A stretch of DNA of 64,000 nucleotides from Pratylenchus scribneri (taxonomy: Eukaryota > Nematoda > Chromadorea > Rhabditida > Pratylenchidae): NCBI GenBank assembly GCA_030063045.1, contig JAQSEB010000042.1:558001-622000 (forward strand). Reading direction: 5' to 3'. A model generated the notes under the pieces. The model had not been told where the DNA came from. It made no database searches and worked only from the letters and a program-made list of their open reading frames with translations. Both the position numbers and the translations under genes were made by a program. Positions 25,646 to 36,459 of this stretch are shown one piece after another (within the stretch, counting starts at the first letter, position 1; each line of letters begins with the position of its first letter).

Positions 25646-27122
25646 ACAAATGCCCACTAGCAAAATAATGAACACTTTTATGAGAGAAATGAGACGATGA
25701 TGCACTTTATTAGTTTTGTTGATTTTTGCGTTTCCTGGCAACCAACAATAAGGAAATAAAATAATAACAAAATATTTGCCGTTCCATGAAATAGTGCGAA
25801 ATCAACCAAAATGAAATAGTCGACTGACTCATCGAGTGCCGGACTATTTTGGGAAGTCAACAAAAAAATTTATAAACATTTTTCTGGGATAATTTTGTAT
25901 GTTTTTAATTAAAGAGTATACTAACATTTACAAAGATGGACTTTTCCATGTAAATGTTATTGTTCTTACTAAGATTGGCATAAATTGGACAAAATTAAAG
26001 CTATGTACATATTAACATTTTTTTCAACCAATGTAAAAAGTTAGAGGGAACTAAAATTATTTTTAAATTAAATTTTTAATTTGATAAATACTCTTTTTTT
26101 AAATGAATTTCCAAAATTAGAAGGAAAAGAAATTGAAAATTGGCCAGCTACAATGAATATAAATATTCAGTATAATAAATTTCGCAAATATGTACTAACT
26201 AAGAAATCGTAGAATATAAAAAGAATATAAAATATCGATTTTGGATTGTGTTTAAATAATAAAAATATTGTACAATATTGGGAATAATGAATGTTAGAAT
26301 TTTCTTCTCTTTTTGATATTATTATAATATTTTAAATTATTATCTGCGCAGTTGACTAATAAATTAAATTGTAGACTTCGGGTGAAAATTTGTAAGAAAT
26401 GTTCTATTTGTACTATTTTACGAAATATTTGTAAGAAATGTTATATTTGTACTAATTTTTGCATTCATTTGATTTTAGAATGGATTCCATCGATTTTTTG
26501 GGCCAAATGCGGACAAAAGAATAATGACGAATTTTATTTACATAAAATAAATTGGAAGAAATTCCGCTTAATTTTTCGCCTTCCCTTAAAAAGGGGAATA
26601 AAGAAAAAGTTCGCTTAATTTACCTAAACTATTAGAAAACTTATAGCACATTATTCGTCATCCATTTGATAAAAATTTTAATATTTGCATAAATTCTTTT
26701 TCCCATCTTTTGGCTTAAATTTGGCCTCATCCAGAGATGATAACTGTTGAAAAATTGTGGAATTGTTTTTATTTTTATTACTGATTAAAATAAATTTTTA
26801 ATCCATAAAGCCTTTTCCAGATCCGTCGATTGTGGACTAAATTTCGTGGGATTATTTTGGAATTTAAAATGATTCAAAAGTTTTAAAAAATTGGCAAGTA
26901 AAAATTAATGGGGAATATGAAAAGAATTGCATTGGATTTGAACCGATTAACTGCATAACTTTTATTCTTTAAAATGGAAATTGAAATATTAGTTTTATTG
27001 GAGTCAAAAATGACATTTTAATTTATTAAATATAAATCAGTGTTTTTATTATCGAATTTATCAAATCCATCTTTGAATTAAAATTGGGCCAATGCGCCCT
27101 TTCCACTCTGGTTCTTATTCCA
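25646..27122. other. AT-rich spacer, no gene supported
   Basis: Most is featureless. A short direct repeat around 26386-26460 (atttgtaagaaatgtt ... tatttgtacta, twice) creates a Cys-rich open frame at 26352-26618 that lacks splice or family support. The right end should hold the 3' UTR of the metallothionein gene. Confidence 0.4.
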
Positions 27123-27781
27123 TCATTTTTGTCCGCATTTGCAATCCTTGCCACATTTGCAGTCGGCACCGCATGGGCAATTCACTGTAAAATGTTAATT
27201 TTTTTTTAGATAAAATGTAATAAATATTCAGGATTCTGGGAGTTTTTTAAAGAAAATTACCTCAATTTTTCGCAAATGAATTTTGTGTCAATTTTTCAAA
27301 CCAATTTTTCAAGATGAATTTAGCTTTAAATTTTAGAAATTTGTACGATTGCCTAGTTATGATTTGGACGAATTATTTAGAGGAAGAATTTTTAAATTTG
27401 ATTGAAAATTATTAAAAAGTTTTGTCTTTTGATCAAAAATTAGAAAAATTAATCAAAATAAGTTTTCATTTTTGTGGCCACAATTTTCTGATCAATTTGA
27501 TCCTAAATTTTATAAAAGCTAGAAATATTGATCAAAAATTTTGGACAGCTTAATATTAATTTTAATGCTAACCATTTCCGCAAGCAGCAATTCCGCATTT
27601 GCATTGGGCACATTGGCATTTGTCACCGCAAGTGCATTTGACTAAAAATTTTTGTAAAATCAATTTTCAATTTTTCCTCACTATTTCCGCATGCCGGTGG
27701 CGGTGCTTGTTGCTGAACTTTGGTGCCAGAATCCTTTAAAATTTTTGTTAAAAATTATTATAATTTATATTTTTTTACCAT
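27123..27781 (-). CDS. Metallothionein-like cysteine-rich protein, four small exons
   Basis: On the minus strand the exons are 27781-27779 (ATG alone), 27733-27682, 27641-27573 and 27184-27123 (stop TGA). They join in phase and give 61 residues with 14 cysteines. After MDSGTKVQQQAPPPACGN come KCTCGDKCQCAQCKCG, AACGNVNCPCGADC and KCGKDCKCGQK, a dense C-x-C pattern without aromatic residues. Such proteins bind Zn, Cd or Cu through thiolate clusters in the cytosol and buffer metals and oxidative stress. The Cys spacing differs from the two C. elegans metallothioneins as I recall them, so this may be a separate lineage. The start codon forms a 3-nt coding exon, which makes the gene easy to miss. 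Acceptors are tttttag and tttacag; donors are gtaaaa, gtgagg and gttagc. Confidence 0.8.
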
Positions 27782-29374
27782 TTTTCCTTGTTAGAAATTA
27801 GAATTGGTGAGAATTGAAAGCTTTTTTTTATTTTTAATCTAAAAATTATAATAAAATTTTATCAAAAGCAAAGAATTAACAAAAATATGAAAAATATGGA
27901 GTAATCATGCATCACGATTTTGTATAGTTTTCTAACCAATATGTATTACTATTTTTGGATTCTAGAATTTAATGAATAAAAATTGCTGAATGGAATTTTA
28001 GATGAAGTAAAAAATGAATGGATGGATTTTGGATGGACGGATAGTTATTGGTTATGCCCATATGCCCACTGCCCAATTTCATCGCCTCCCATTTAAGCAT
28101 TATTATTTGCGCAGCTAACACATCGCCCATACACAGGCAATTTTAGTCCCCTATTCTACTAATAAGCCTCCATCTCTTCAAAGCAAAATAAATGGTCGGC
28201 CGAATAAGTGGGACGGAGGCTGGCAGTGGTGAGCAATGTACAAAAAAAATGATTGCGGTGTATTTTACCGGTCTATTCCGGTATCCGGAATCATCGAGGG
28301 AAAAATACTAAATTTTATTCATTTTTAATCGCCAAAAGTAGAAGGAAAAAATAGGCAAAAACCGGACAAAAACGAAGTTTATTTGGGGAGAATTGGAATA
28401 TGCATATTATGATGACTCTATAATGTGAAAGTGTGATGGTTAGCAAATTAAAAATATAAGTAAAAATTGTATTAATATTAATTCATCCAGCTGGGATTTC
28501 ATTGAACTAATAATTTCGTTTCTAATTTCTATCCAAATATAATATTGTCTTCCTTGTATAATCTGATTCGGATTTGACGGAGTTAGGTATATTAATAATT
28601 TTGTTAAATAATTTAAAAATTTATAAGGTAATATTAAATTATATTAACCAACATTCATGTAACTATGACTTTTTGCCCATTTATCTATGGGTCAATTTTG
28701 CTTGTGCTTTTTATCAGCGATATGTCAACGTATATTGCCGGAATAAATATTTATTATTTTTATAGTCGCAAGGAAAATATTCCGGCATAATTCCGGAATA
28801 GCAAATAGAATGGAGTTTGTTTATGTCTATGAAGCCCTTATATTTTATTTTTAATCATTCCATTAAAAGAAATAAATATTTTCCATTTGACATCAAGGCC
28901 TTCTTATCTTTTTCCGGTCAATTTGCAGCGAAGGAGCAAGAATTGCCGGAATAAGAATAAACAACCAAAGAACAAAGAAGTCATAAAATTAAAAAGTGAG
29001 GGAATTAATGTGAGTAAAGAATAGTCCAAAATGAATTGTGTAATAAAATATTTCCGGACTAATTCCGGAATCTTCCAAAAAATGAGATTTTTTGTATTTT
29101 GAATTGAAAAATTGAAAATCTCACTTAGCGGTTAGCACCATTCGATTTAAGTAAAAAAAAGAACATTGAAATAAGGCTGAGTTTTTAAAAAACCAATAGA
29201 AAACCGAAACCGCAGAATTCGAAACCGTGAACAATTGATTTTCATTCTTGCCAGCAGACTCAAGAGATATTCAGATGTTCTATCATCATGTGCACTCGAT
29301 CACAGGAGAGAAATCAGCAGGAGGAGGTTTGATGTTTGATCTTGTGTTCTGAAAAATCAATTGACGGAAATCAG
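27782..29374. other. Upstream region of metallothionein and left edge of the family cluster
   Basis: No gene is seen. The segment 28860-29100 (ttgcagcgaaggagc, ttccggactaattccggaat) is repeated at about 37490-37690 upstream of the second family locus, so it belongs to the duplicated unit. The region 29215-29340 (gaaaccgtgaacaattga, ctatcatcatgtgcactcga) matches 42985-43075 upstream of the third locus. Several ccggaatnattccgg palindromes occur at 28270-29065. Confidence 0.55.
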
Positions 29375-29655
29375 AGGAGGTTTAAGCGCGCGGACCGGAC
29401 AATCGATAGGTCCAGATCCAGAATCCATCAAAGTAAAAGAATAAAATAGTAAAATAAGAAGGCAGGGGAAATCTGCCATTTGATCGGAAAGGAACTTGAT
29501 AGAGAAAGTGAGAAAACCGGCACAATGGGAATTGGAAATATTAGTGTGCGCGAATTCAGAAGAATAGAACGGCGCCAGAGCCATCGAGAATATATTGGCG
29601 GCCATTAATTCTTGGCTGAGAAAATTTCGTTTTAAATTTGTTTCATTTAATGCAA
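29375..29655 (+). promoter_or_regulatory. Distal upstream block of family locus 1
   Basis: About 280 bp conserved upstream of four family loci (also 43087-43330, 47990-48215 and 57411-57645). Shared pieces include aggaggttt followed by cgcgcg, a gaaatggaattg-like stretch, aagaatagaacggc, and ggccattaattctt near the end. It lies about 530 bp 5' of the signal-peptide ATG. It could be a promoter or enhancer, a 5' non-coding exon or simply duplicated flank. Confidence 0.45.
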
Positions 29656-29879
29656 AACTATTTATTGTTACCAAATTGTAAACCTTTTGACTTATATTTA
29701 TTGGATAATTTGAATTTTTTCCTCAAAAAAATCATTCCGATTGATCAACGAATTCAAAAGTTTTACTGACCAGTGGCCAAATATAGCGATCGAACGAGCG
29801 TGTAAATGCCTTTCAAATAGTGCCTATATTCTCTTTTCTTTCATTTTCTCTAACCCAAATACTTCTTGGAACGTCCACA

Positions 29880-29960
29880 TAAATCAATTGATTGGCAAAG
29901 TTGCGCATTGTCGCGCATTTTGCGTACGCGAATTTATTTGTTTTGAATTCAATCCTCAAT
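29880..29960 (+). promoter_or_regulatory. Proximal upstream block of family locus 1
   Basis: The core tcgcgcattttgcgtacgcg, followed by aatttat and ttttgaattca, recurs upstream of loci 2 (37825-37900) and 3 (43740-43850), and in decayed form at locus 5 (58015-58090). It sits about 0.2-0.3 kb 5' of the start codon, where a proximal promoter is expected. The role is inferred from position and conservation only. Confidence 0.45.
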
Positions 29961-30184
29961 TACCCATCTTCTAAAGGAATATACAAGATCCATTTTTCCT
30001 GAAATTGATCCAATTTTCATTTAAAGAAGAGAATGGGCAGCCAAATTTTGGGAGAAAACAAGCATTTCGGTAAAGTAATTTCCCAATTCTAAAACCCTCA
30101 ATGCAATTTATCCCGTAAAATAATAATTATGAATTTATTCACATCTTGAAAAAAAGCTAATCAAATTTTAAGATATTCTCATTC

Positions 30185-33100
30185 ATGTATTCATCAACTC
30201 CTCTGTTATTATTTTTAATTATATCTTTTGGCATAAAATTTGCGGATTTAAATTTAACTGAAGCCGATGAAAAATTCATTGAAAAATGCAAAGAAGTTTA
30301 CAGAAATTTGAAGGTAAATTGATTTTGATTTTCTCAATTTGAGTAAATGAATTGGAATGGAAAATATTTAAAATAAAATCAAAAAATAAGTTCTCTATAA
30401 TTCTTAATTAATATAAATGTTTTCAAGCTCCAAATTGAAACGGCCTCATCGCCCTCCACCATGGATTTAGCTTATCATGAACATCCGCTGGTTGCATCCA
30501 AAGAGGAATTCAATAGTTTCATCAAGGAAAAAATTGAATTTTTGACTGATGCATTGATAAAAATTCAGGAGGCTAAGGATGAAAAATCCTTATTCCGCCG
30601 TGCAAACAAAAAATTCATGCATGACATAATGAAGGATGAAAAAGATGGCGGGAAGTATGGTAAAATGTTGCACAAAGTTTTATATGGAAACGAGTGGAAA
30701 TTTTTCTCCTATGTCTCAGAAGAATATCCACATTTATTTTTTGTTCATTTTTTGAATGAACTTTTATGGAAACCAGACGGTATTTTCAAGAATAATATAA
30801 AAATTTTGTTGTGTTTTTTGTTGTAGTTTCAGAAAAGGAAAAAAACCCGGAATCATCAAATAGAATATTTGAAGAGAAAAAAGAGGAGAGGAAGATAGAA
30901 AGGGGAATGAAACAAAAGGAAGTGGAACAATTGCCAAAGGGAAAAAAGAAAAGGGTGGATATGGATGAATCAAAAATTGCAACAGGTAATCATCGGTATT
31001 TGCACAGAACGGTGACCGACCATCATTTTAATTGTCAAAATTAAAAATTTGACTTTTCAGCCTGACCGGTTTATTTCTTCCCAAAATATATTGCTGTGAA
31101 TTTCAGTTAAACCTTTTTGTTGCCATTGACATTCTCCTTATTTGATTTTTAGGGGTTATTTTTTGGGGTTATTGTTGGGGGGAGGATCAGGGACGGGCGC
31201 AAGTGCCAAAGCCGTTGAACGCAAAACGCAAAAATCTCAAAAAAATTTTTACGCAAAACGGAAAACGCAACGAAAGGGCTAAAAATAACGCAAAAAACGC
31301 AAAACGCAAAACGCAATTTTCAAAAAAAAATTAATTTTATTCAGAAATTTAAATTTTCATAATTCAATTGTCTTCCATTATTTAAATTTTCTTTATTCGA
31401 TTTTTTTACATTTTTCCATCATGAATTAAAAGATTGTGATACTGAGATCAAGGGGAAGCGTGCCGATGTCAAGTGGAATAATAAGCCCGAGATCAAGTGT
31501 TGCATGGGATTAAGCCAGATAAAGGGGGCTAATGTTACTTAAAAGGAAGAAGGATCACAATGCCAGCATTAAATGGGGTAATGGGCCGGAAGCCGAGCAT
31601 AGTCGGCATCGGCAAGTAGGGTTGACAAATATCATTTTGCTACCATCCTTTCAGCGAAAAATATGACCCAAGGCCCCGACAGGGGAAAATTAAATCAAAA
31701 ATGGCTGCACAGCGAAAATTTTGGCTTAAAAACAGCCGCGCAGCGAAAAATTTGGCCTAAAAATGGCCGCTCAACAAAAAATTTCCATACACAATCTATT
31801 ATTTTTCCATTCTATCTCCTTCTTCTTTCCTCTTTCATCCATTAAAAATCATCCAATTTTGCGTTTTTTTGCGTTAATTTTCCCATTTTTACGCAAAACG
31901 GAAAACGCAACGAAAGGGCCAAAAATAACGCAAAAAACGCAAAACGCAAAACGCAATTGCGCCCGTCCCTGGGGACAGGGATGAGCGCAACGGCAAAAGC
32001 TACCGAACGCAAAACGCAAAACGCAATGCGTTCAAAATTTTTTTTTACGCAAAACGGAAAACGCAACGCAACGGCCTAAAATGGACGCAATAACGCAAAA
32101 CGCAAAACGCAAAACGCAATGGTCAAAAAAAATTTTTTTTTGAAAATTAAAATTTTCTTTTCAATTATTATCAAGTCAGGGCTGTCAGATTTATTTTCAA
32201 AGAAAAGTACATTGGCCTTGAAAAAAAAGATTTTGGTGTCAGAAAAAAAAGAAGCTAATATAAATTGATTAAAATTTTTCAATTAGGTTTTTTATCATGA
32301 ATGAACAATCCAGAAACATCCAGCACTAAGATTATGTTTTTTGTGAATCTAGCCGCGCAGCGAAAAATTCAAGCCAAAAATGGCCGCGCAGCGAAAAATT
32401 CAAGCCAAAAATGGCCGCGCAGCGAAAAATTCAAGCCAAAAATGGCCGCGCAGCGAAAAATGCAAGCCAAAAATGGCCGCGCAGCGAAAAATTCAAGCCA
32501 AAAATGGCCGCGCAGCGAAAAATTCAAGCCAAAAATGGCCGCGCAGCGAAAAATTCAAGCCAAAAATGGCCGCGCAGCGAAAAATTCAAGCCAAAAATGG
32601 CCGCGCAGCGAAAAATTCAAGCCAAAAATGGTAAATCAACGAACAAATTTCATTAAAAAATCAATTTTTTGAAATTAAATTAAAACAATTTTCATTGCAT
32701 TTTTGCGTTTTTTTGCGTTAATTTTCCCATTTTTACGCAAAACGCAAAACGAAACGCAATGGCCAAAAATGAACGCAATTAACGCAAAACGCAATGCGCT
32801 CATCCCTGCCTGCTGCTGGGGAGGATAGGAGAAAGGGGAGGGGGATAAGGGAAGGGAAGGGGGAAAAGGACCCTCTAAATAAATTAAATTTTTCTTATAA
32901 TTGTATTCTCTTCGCTTTTTTTGAATAAAAATATTGTAAAAAAATAAAAATATTATTTTTCATATGAGAATCCTCACTAATAACAGATAAAATATTCAGA
33001 AAAGTTTCCATCAAATGAGGGGGGCAGCAGCAAGGATCCTCCTACGGGAAAAGTACCTGCAGTGCTATTAACGAAAGAATATATAGAATTAAGAGAAATG

Positions 33101-35671
33101 TTGAACAAATTCATAAAAGTGCTGAAAATTGAAATTGTTTTTGGCCAAGGCATTGGGGCTATTAAGTAAGTTTTAATCATTTTTATTTATTACATAAATT
33201 CTTTTTGAAAAAATTCAATTAAAAATAAGCAAAAATTAATTACATTTTTTTTGAAGAGGATAATAAATTAAAAAATGAGGAAAAGCCACATTTTTAATAA
33301 TGTGTTTGTGTTTTAAATTTTAACAAAATTATCAAGACATTCTAGAGAGAACATTTTGGGCTTTCGATATCACTTTACAATTCCATTTTTCGCTACTTAT
33401 TTATGGTCCAAATATCATTTCATGATGTTGGTTTATGCCATTTTCTAAGTTTATATTATAATTCTCCATAATCAATGATAAAATATAAATTATTTTTTTC
33501 CGATGACTGGATGGCACTGAATAAAATTTAAAATAATTGATTAAATATTAAATACATTTTAAAATTTAATTATTTTTAATATTTTAGTCAAATAGAAGAT
33601 ATCCATTCTGAAAAATATAAAGAAGAATGGAAAAATGAATTTGAAAAAATGGACAAGTACATGGACAAGGAGGTCAAAAATTTCCTAAATAATAATGAGG
33701 AAATAATTACATCATCGATAAACGAAGAGACAAAAAAATATAATGAATTAAAAGGAAAGTACAACGAAATGGAAAAGTTCATCAAAGGAAAAAACGAAAA
33801 GATTATCGTATTAAAACAAGAGATTCAACAAATAAATAAAAAATTAAAAAGCGGAAAATTTATTCCATCAGAAGTTGTTTCAAAATTAAAGGAAGTTGAA
33901 GAAAATATTAAAGAATTAAAAGAAATAGATGAAATCACCAAATCGGTAAATGAAGAAAAAGTAAAAATTAGCAAATTAATGGAAGAGATTGAAGGGGAAA
34001 GAAATAAAAAATTAGAGGAAAAATTTATTGAAATTGTTGAAGAGAAAAAAAAGGTAAAAAAATAAATGAATTTTAATAGTTGCAAAAATTTCGCAGGGCA
34101 TTCCCCACAAATACAACGAATTTTATTTATACAATTTATTAAATAATGCAATTAGTGTTCTTCAAAAAATATTACTGGAATTGGTAAACGTGACTATAGA
34201 TAGAGAGGAAATAGAAAATGGAACCTGGGTTCAGGCTGAGCGGATTATGAAGCTGATTGTGAAGCAAAAGTTGCGCCAAGCTTTTGATGAAGCCAAGGCC
34301 TCTCTACCACCCACAGATGAAACACTGGATTTTGTGGAGGCAAATATTTTGATAAATTGAATATTTTAGTTGTGTTAGAGTTAAAAATAAAATTTTTTAA
34401 TATCAAATTTTATCGAAATAGAGAATTGGGTTATGATGAAATGCTTGCATTTTTGACCAAATTTAATTTCTACAAAAAAATCAAAAAATTCCTAAGATAG
34501 CATTTTCTATTGAAAATAATTAATTAGGCAATAAAAAATTTAACATTCAAATAATAAATTCTTTCAATTCCTTCATCAATAATTAAGGTCATTTTTGGAA
34601 GGGCTAACATCGAAATCATTGAAAATAAGCCGAATAGTAGTAGCAAAAGCAATAGCAAAAAAGACAAGGACAAAAACGAAATTCCCTTCAAATTGAATTA
34701 TGATTTGGTGGAAAAGATTGAAAAAAATTTAGGATTGGAGTCGAAATTTCTTAAATTAGAAAACTTTATCGTGAATAATACAATCAATCAAAACGATTAT
34801 CGAATGGCAGTGCGAAAATCAAAAGTATAAATTTATTTTTTTTAAATAATAATTTTTTTTTTCAATTTTTACTTTTCTTTCAGAATTTTTACTTGGAATA
34901 GGAAAAAATGTTATATAATATAATTTAAAAAAATTTAAAAAATAAGCTTATTAAATTTTCAAATTTCAAAATATTCAAGTTAAGAAATTTACATAGACAA
35001 GTATTTGTTACAATGGTGTAGAGGAAAAAAAGGTAAATTGAAAAGGTTTACTATTTTTTTGCAGAAGTCAAAAAAACAGTTTTTGACTTATAATAAATCA
35101 GTAACGGTTTTAGACACCACAAATCTTATACCATTTGTTAGATCTTATCGAGACGCATCGATTGGTATATATTTTGTAATGGTTTGACTCAAAATTAAAA
35201 GGTATTAAACCGTTTAAACCATTTTTCCAGTTTTTGGTTTTAAACACTTTAATTTGGATCAAACCATGACAAATTATATACCAATCAATGCGTTTCAATG
35301 AGATATATAAAATGGTATAAGATTTGTGGATTCTAAAACTGGTTACTGATTTATTAGAAATCAAAAACTCTTTTTTTTTCTACAAAAATATTTCTTTTCT
35401 GCAAAAAATATTTTCTAATTAAAAAAATTATTTCTTTCCTTTACTTCCACAGATTCGAATTACAGCTGCCAAATTAGTATTGGTCTATGAGCGATTAAAG
35501 GCGATATTTCATGTGAAAGAAGAATTGAAAGGGGATGATGCCTATGATGAGCAAATTTTGGCTAATTGGTTGAGTGAACATTATATTCTGCAAATGACAA
35601 CAAAAAGTTTTGGTGGATTACTTTATAAGCATTTAATGAATCCTCAAAAGAGTAAACTTTGGAGTATTTAA
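30185..35671 (+). CDS. Secreted coiled-coil family protein, locus 1
   Basis: Exons 30185-30313, 30428-30779, 30833-30985, 33000-33165, 33588-34053, 34097-34339, 34588-34824 and 35453-35671 join in phase, about 654 residues. Exon 1 is a signal peptide (MYSSTPLLLFLIISFGIKFA) plus a short acidic segment. Exon 2 is the N-module (YHEHPLVASKEEF, then FLNELLWKPD). The Lys/Glu-rich 51-codon exon 30833-30985 is absent from locus 2. Exon 33000 ends the module (LNKFIKVLKIEIVFGQGIGA). Exon 33588 is a 155-codon coiled coil. Later exons have YNEFYLYNLLNNA, NEIPFKLNYDLVEKIEKNLG and ITAAKLVLVYERLKAIF. The donor at 34340 is GC (gag|gcaaat). A 2-kb intron carries two hAT-like elements. ATG 30185 lies downstream of the position used by loci 3 and 5. 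The family is not recognised; secretion is the only supported functional statement. Confidence 0.75.
31188..31971. mobile_element. hAT-like non-autonomous element A, in an intron of locus 1
   Basis: Perfect 15-bp terminal inverted repeats: cagggacgggcgcaa at the left and ttgcgcccgtccctg at the right. Subterminal regions are arrays of aaaacgcaaaacgcaa. There is no transposase. The CAGGG start and G/C-rich TIR resemble hAT-superfamily ends. It abuts element B with a 4-bp gap. Confidence 0.75.
31976..32808. mobile_element. hAT-like non-autonomous element B with internal 31-bp array
   Basis: TIRs cagggatgagcgcaa and atgcgctcatccctg match 14 of 15 bases and are close to those of element A. The subterminal aaaacgc arrays are shared. 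The 8-mer gggaggat occurs just left of element A (31180-31187) and again at 32819-32826, so A and B may have moved as one unit with an 8-bp target duplication and a short extra tail. No transposase is present. Confidence 0.7.
32353..32636. repeat. Tandem array of a 31-bp unit, about nine copies
   Basis: The unit is gccgcgcagcgaaaaattca followed by agccaaaaatg. Because 31 is not a multiple of three, all three frames are open and repeat every 93 bp, giving overlapping long open frames that are not genes. Single units also appear near 31700-31780 and in palindromic form at 38790-39040. Confidence 0.85.
35085..35365. mobile_element. Palindromic element in the last intron of locus 1
   Basis: Both arms carry the family core: aatcttataccatttgtt and agacgcatcgattggtata on the left, then ccaaaccatgacaaattat, ataaaatggtataagattt and tggttactgatttatta on the right. 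The two arms are near-reverse complements. It has no coding capacity. Confidence 0.7.
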
Positions 35672-35975
35672 AAAATTTTTACCAACCCAAAAGCTTTCAA
35701 ATGTGAGATATCTATCTTCGTCTATCTTTTAATTGTCCAAAAAATTCCGGTATTATCTATATCATCCATCCTATCAACACCAAAAAAATGCAAATTATTT
35801 TTATCCACTCTTATATCAACAACAGATTATGCAAATTTTGATTATTATTTTAAAGAATTCTTTATTCTTCTACCGTCCTATTGTTTTATTTATACAATTG
35901 GTTAGACATGTTTTTTAAATTTGTCTGATAAATATTTTTTCTAATGATATGAATTAAATAAAATAGACAAAGTAA

Positions 35976-36394
35976 AAATGAACAAATTGAAAGTGATTTT
36001 GGAGAATCCAAAAGAAAAATTGGAAAACAAATTCCTGGAAATTCTTGGAAATAAGGTAAAAAACGAATGATTAATTATTTTTTATTTCCAAAAAAATTCT
36101 GTAGAATAAAGCAATTGACCCCAAAAGCGATACATTATTTTTTACAATTTGTTGAACAATGCCAACAAAATGTTTTGCGAAAATTTGGAGCAATTGTTGG
36201 CCGAAGCTATAGATGGCAATAATGATCATGGCACTGGGAATGGGTCTCGAAGAGGGATACGAAATGATAGTTGGGCTTTGTTAGAGCTGATTTTGAAGTC
36301 AATGTTGCGCCAAGCATTCAACAAGGCTATCGTGGATATTGCGAACATCTCTGAAGATACAAGGGACACTATAGTGAAGACATTACAGGGGTAA
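35976..36394 (+). pseudogene. Degenerate fragment of the secreted coiled-coil family
   Basis: Two family exons survive: the end of a coiled-coil exon (about 35976-36055, EKLENKFLEILGNK then a gtaaaa donor) and the following exon from 36105. The latter has LLNNANKMFCENLEQLLAEA and LLELILKSMLRQAFNKA, diverged from the LLNNA/LIVK-LRQAFDEAK pattern of intact loci. One base is missing near 36149 (acaatttgttgaac), so the exon start and body are in different frames. There is no signal peptide, module exon or final exon. A fold-back element follows immediately. It is a partial duplicate. Confidence 0.65.
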
Positions 36395-36459
36395 GAGAAG
36401 GTTTTTTTTGGTTACCTAAAATTGAATGACATTTGACTTTTTTTGAATGATATATATAT

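Noticed and set aside
26352..26618. Cys-rich open frame (KICKKCSICTI ...)
   Set aside because: It is created by a short direct repeat and has no introns, homologue or neighbouring signals. Not a metallothionein.
29357..29674. 105-codon minus-strand open frame upstream of locus 1
   Set aside because: It lies antisense in the conserved distal block and is not open at the other copies.
32301..32672. Long overlapping open frames in several frames (MAAQRKIQAKNG-type repeats)
   Set aside because: They follow a 31-bp tandem array inside a mobile element. All frames are open because of the repeat, and there are no splice or start features.
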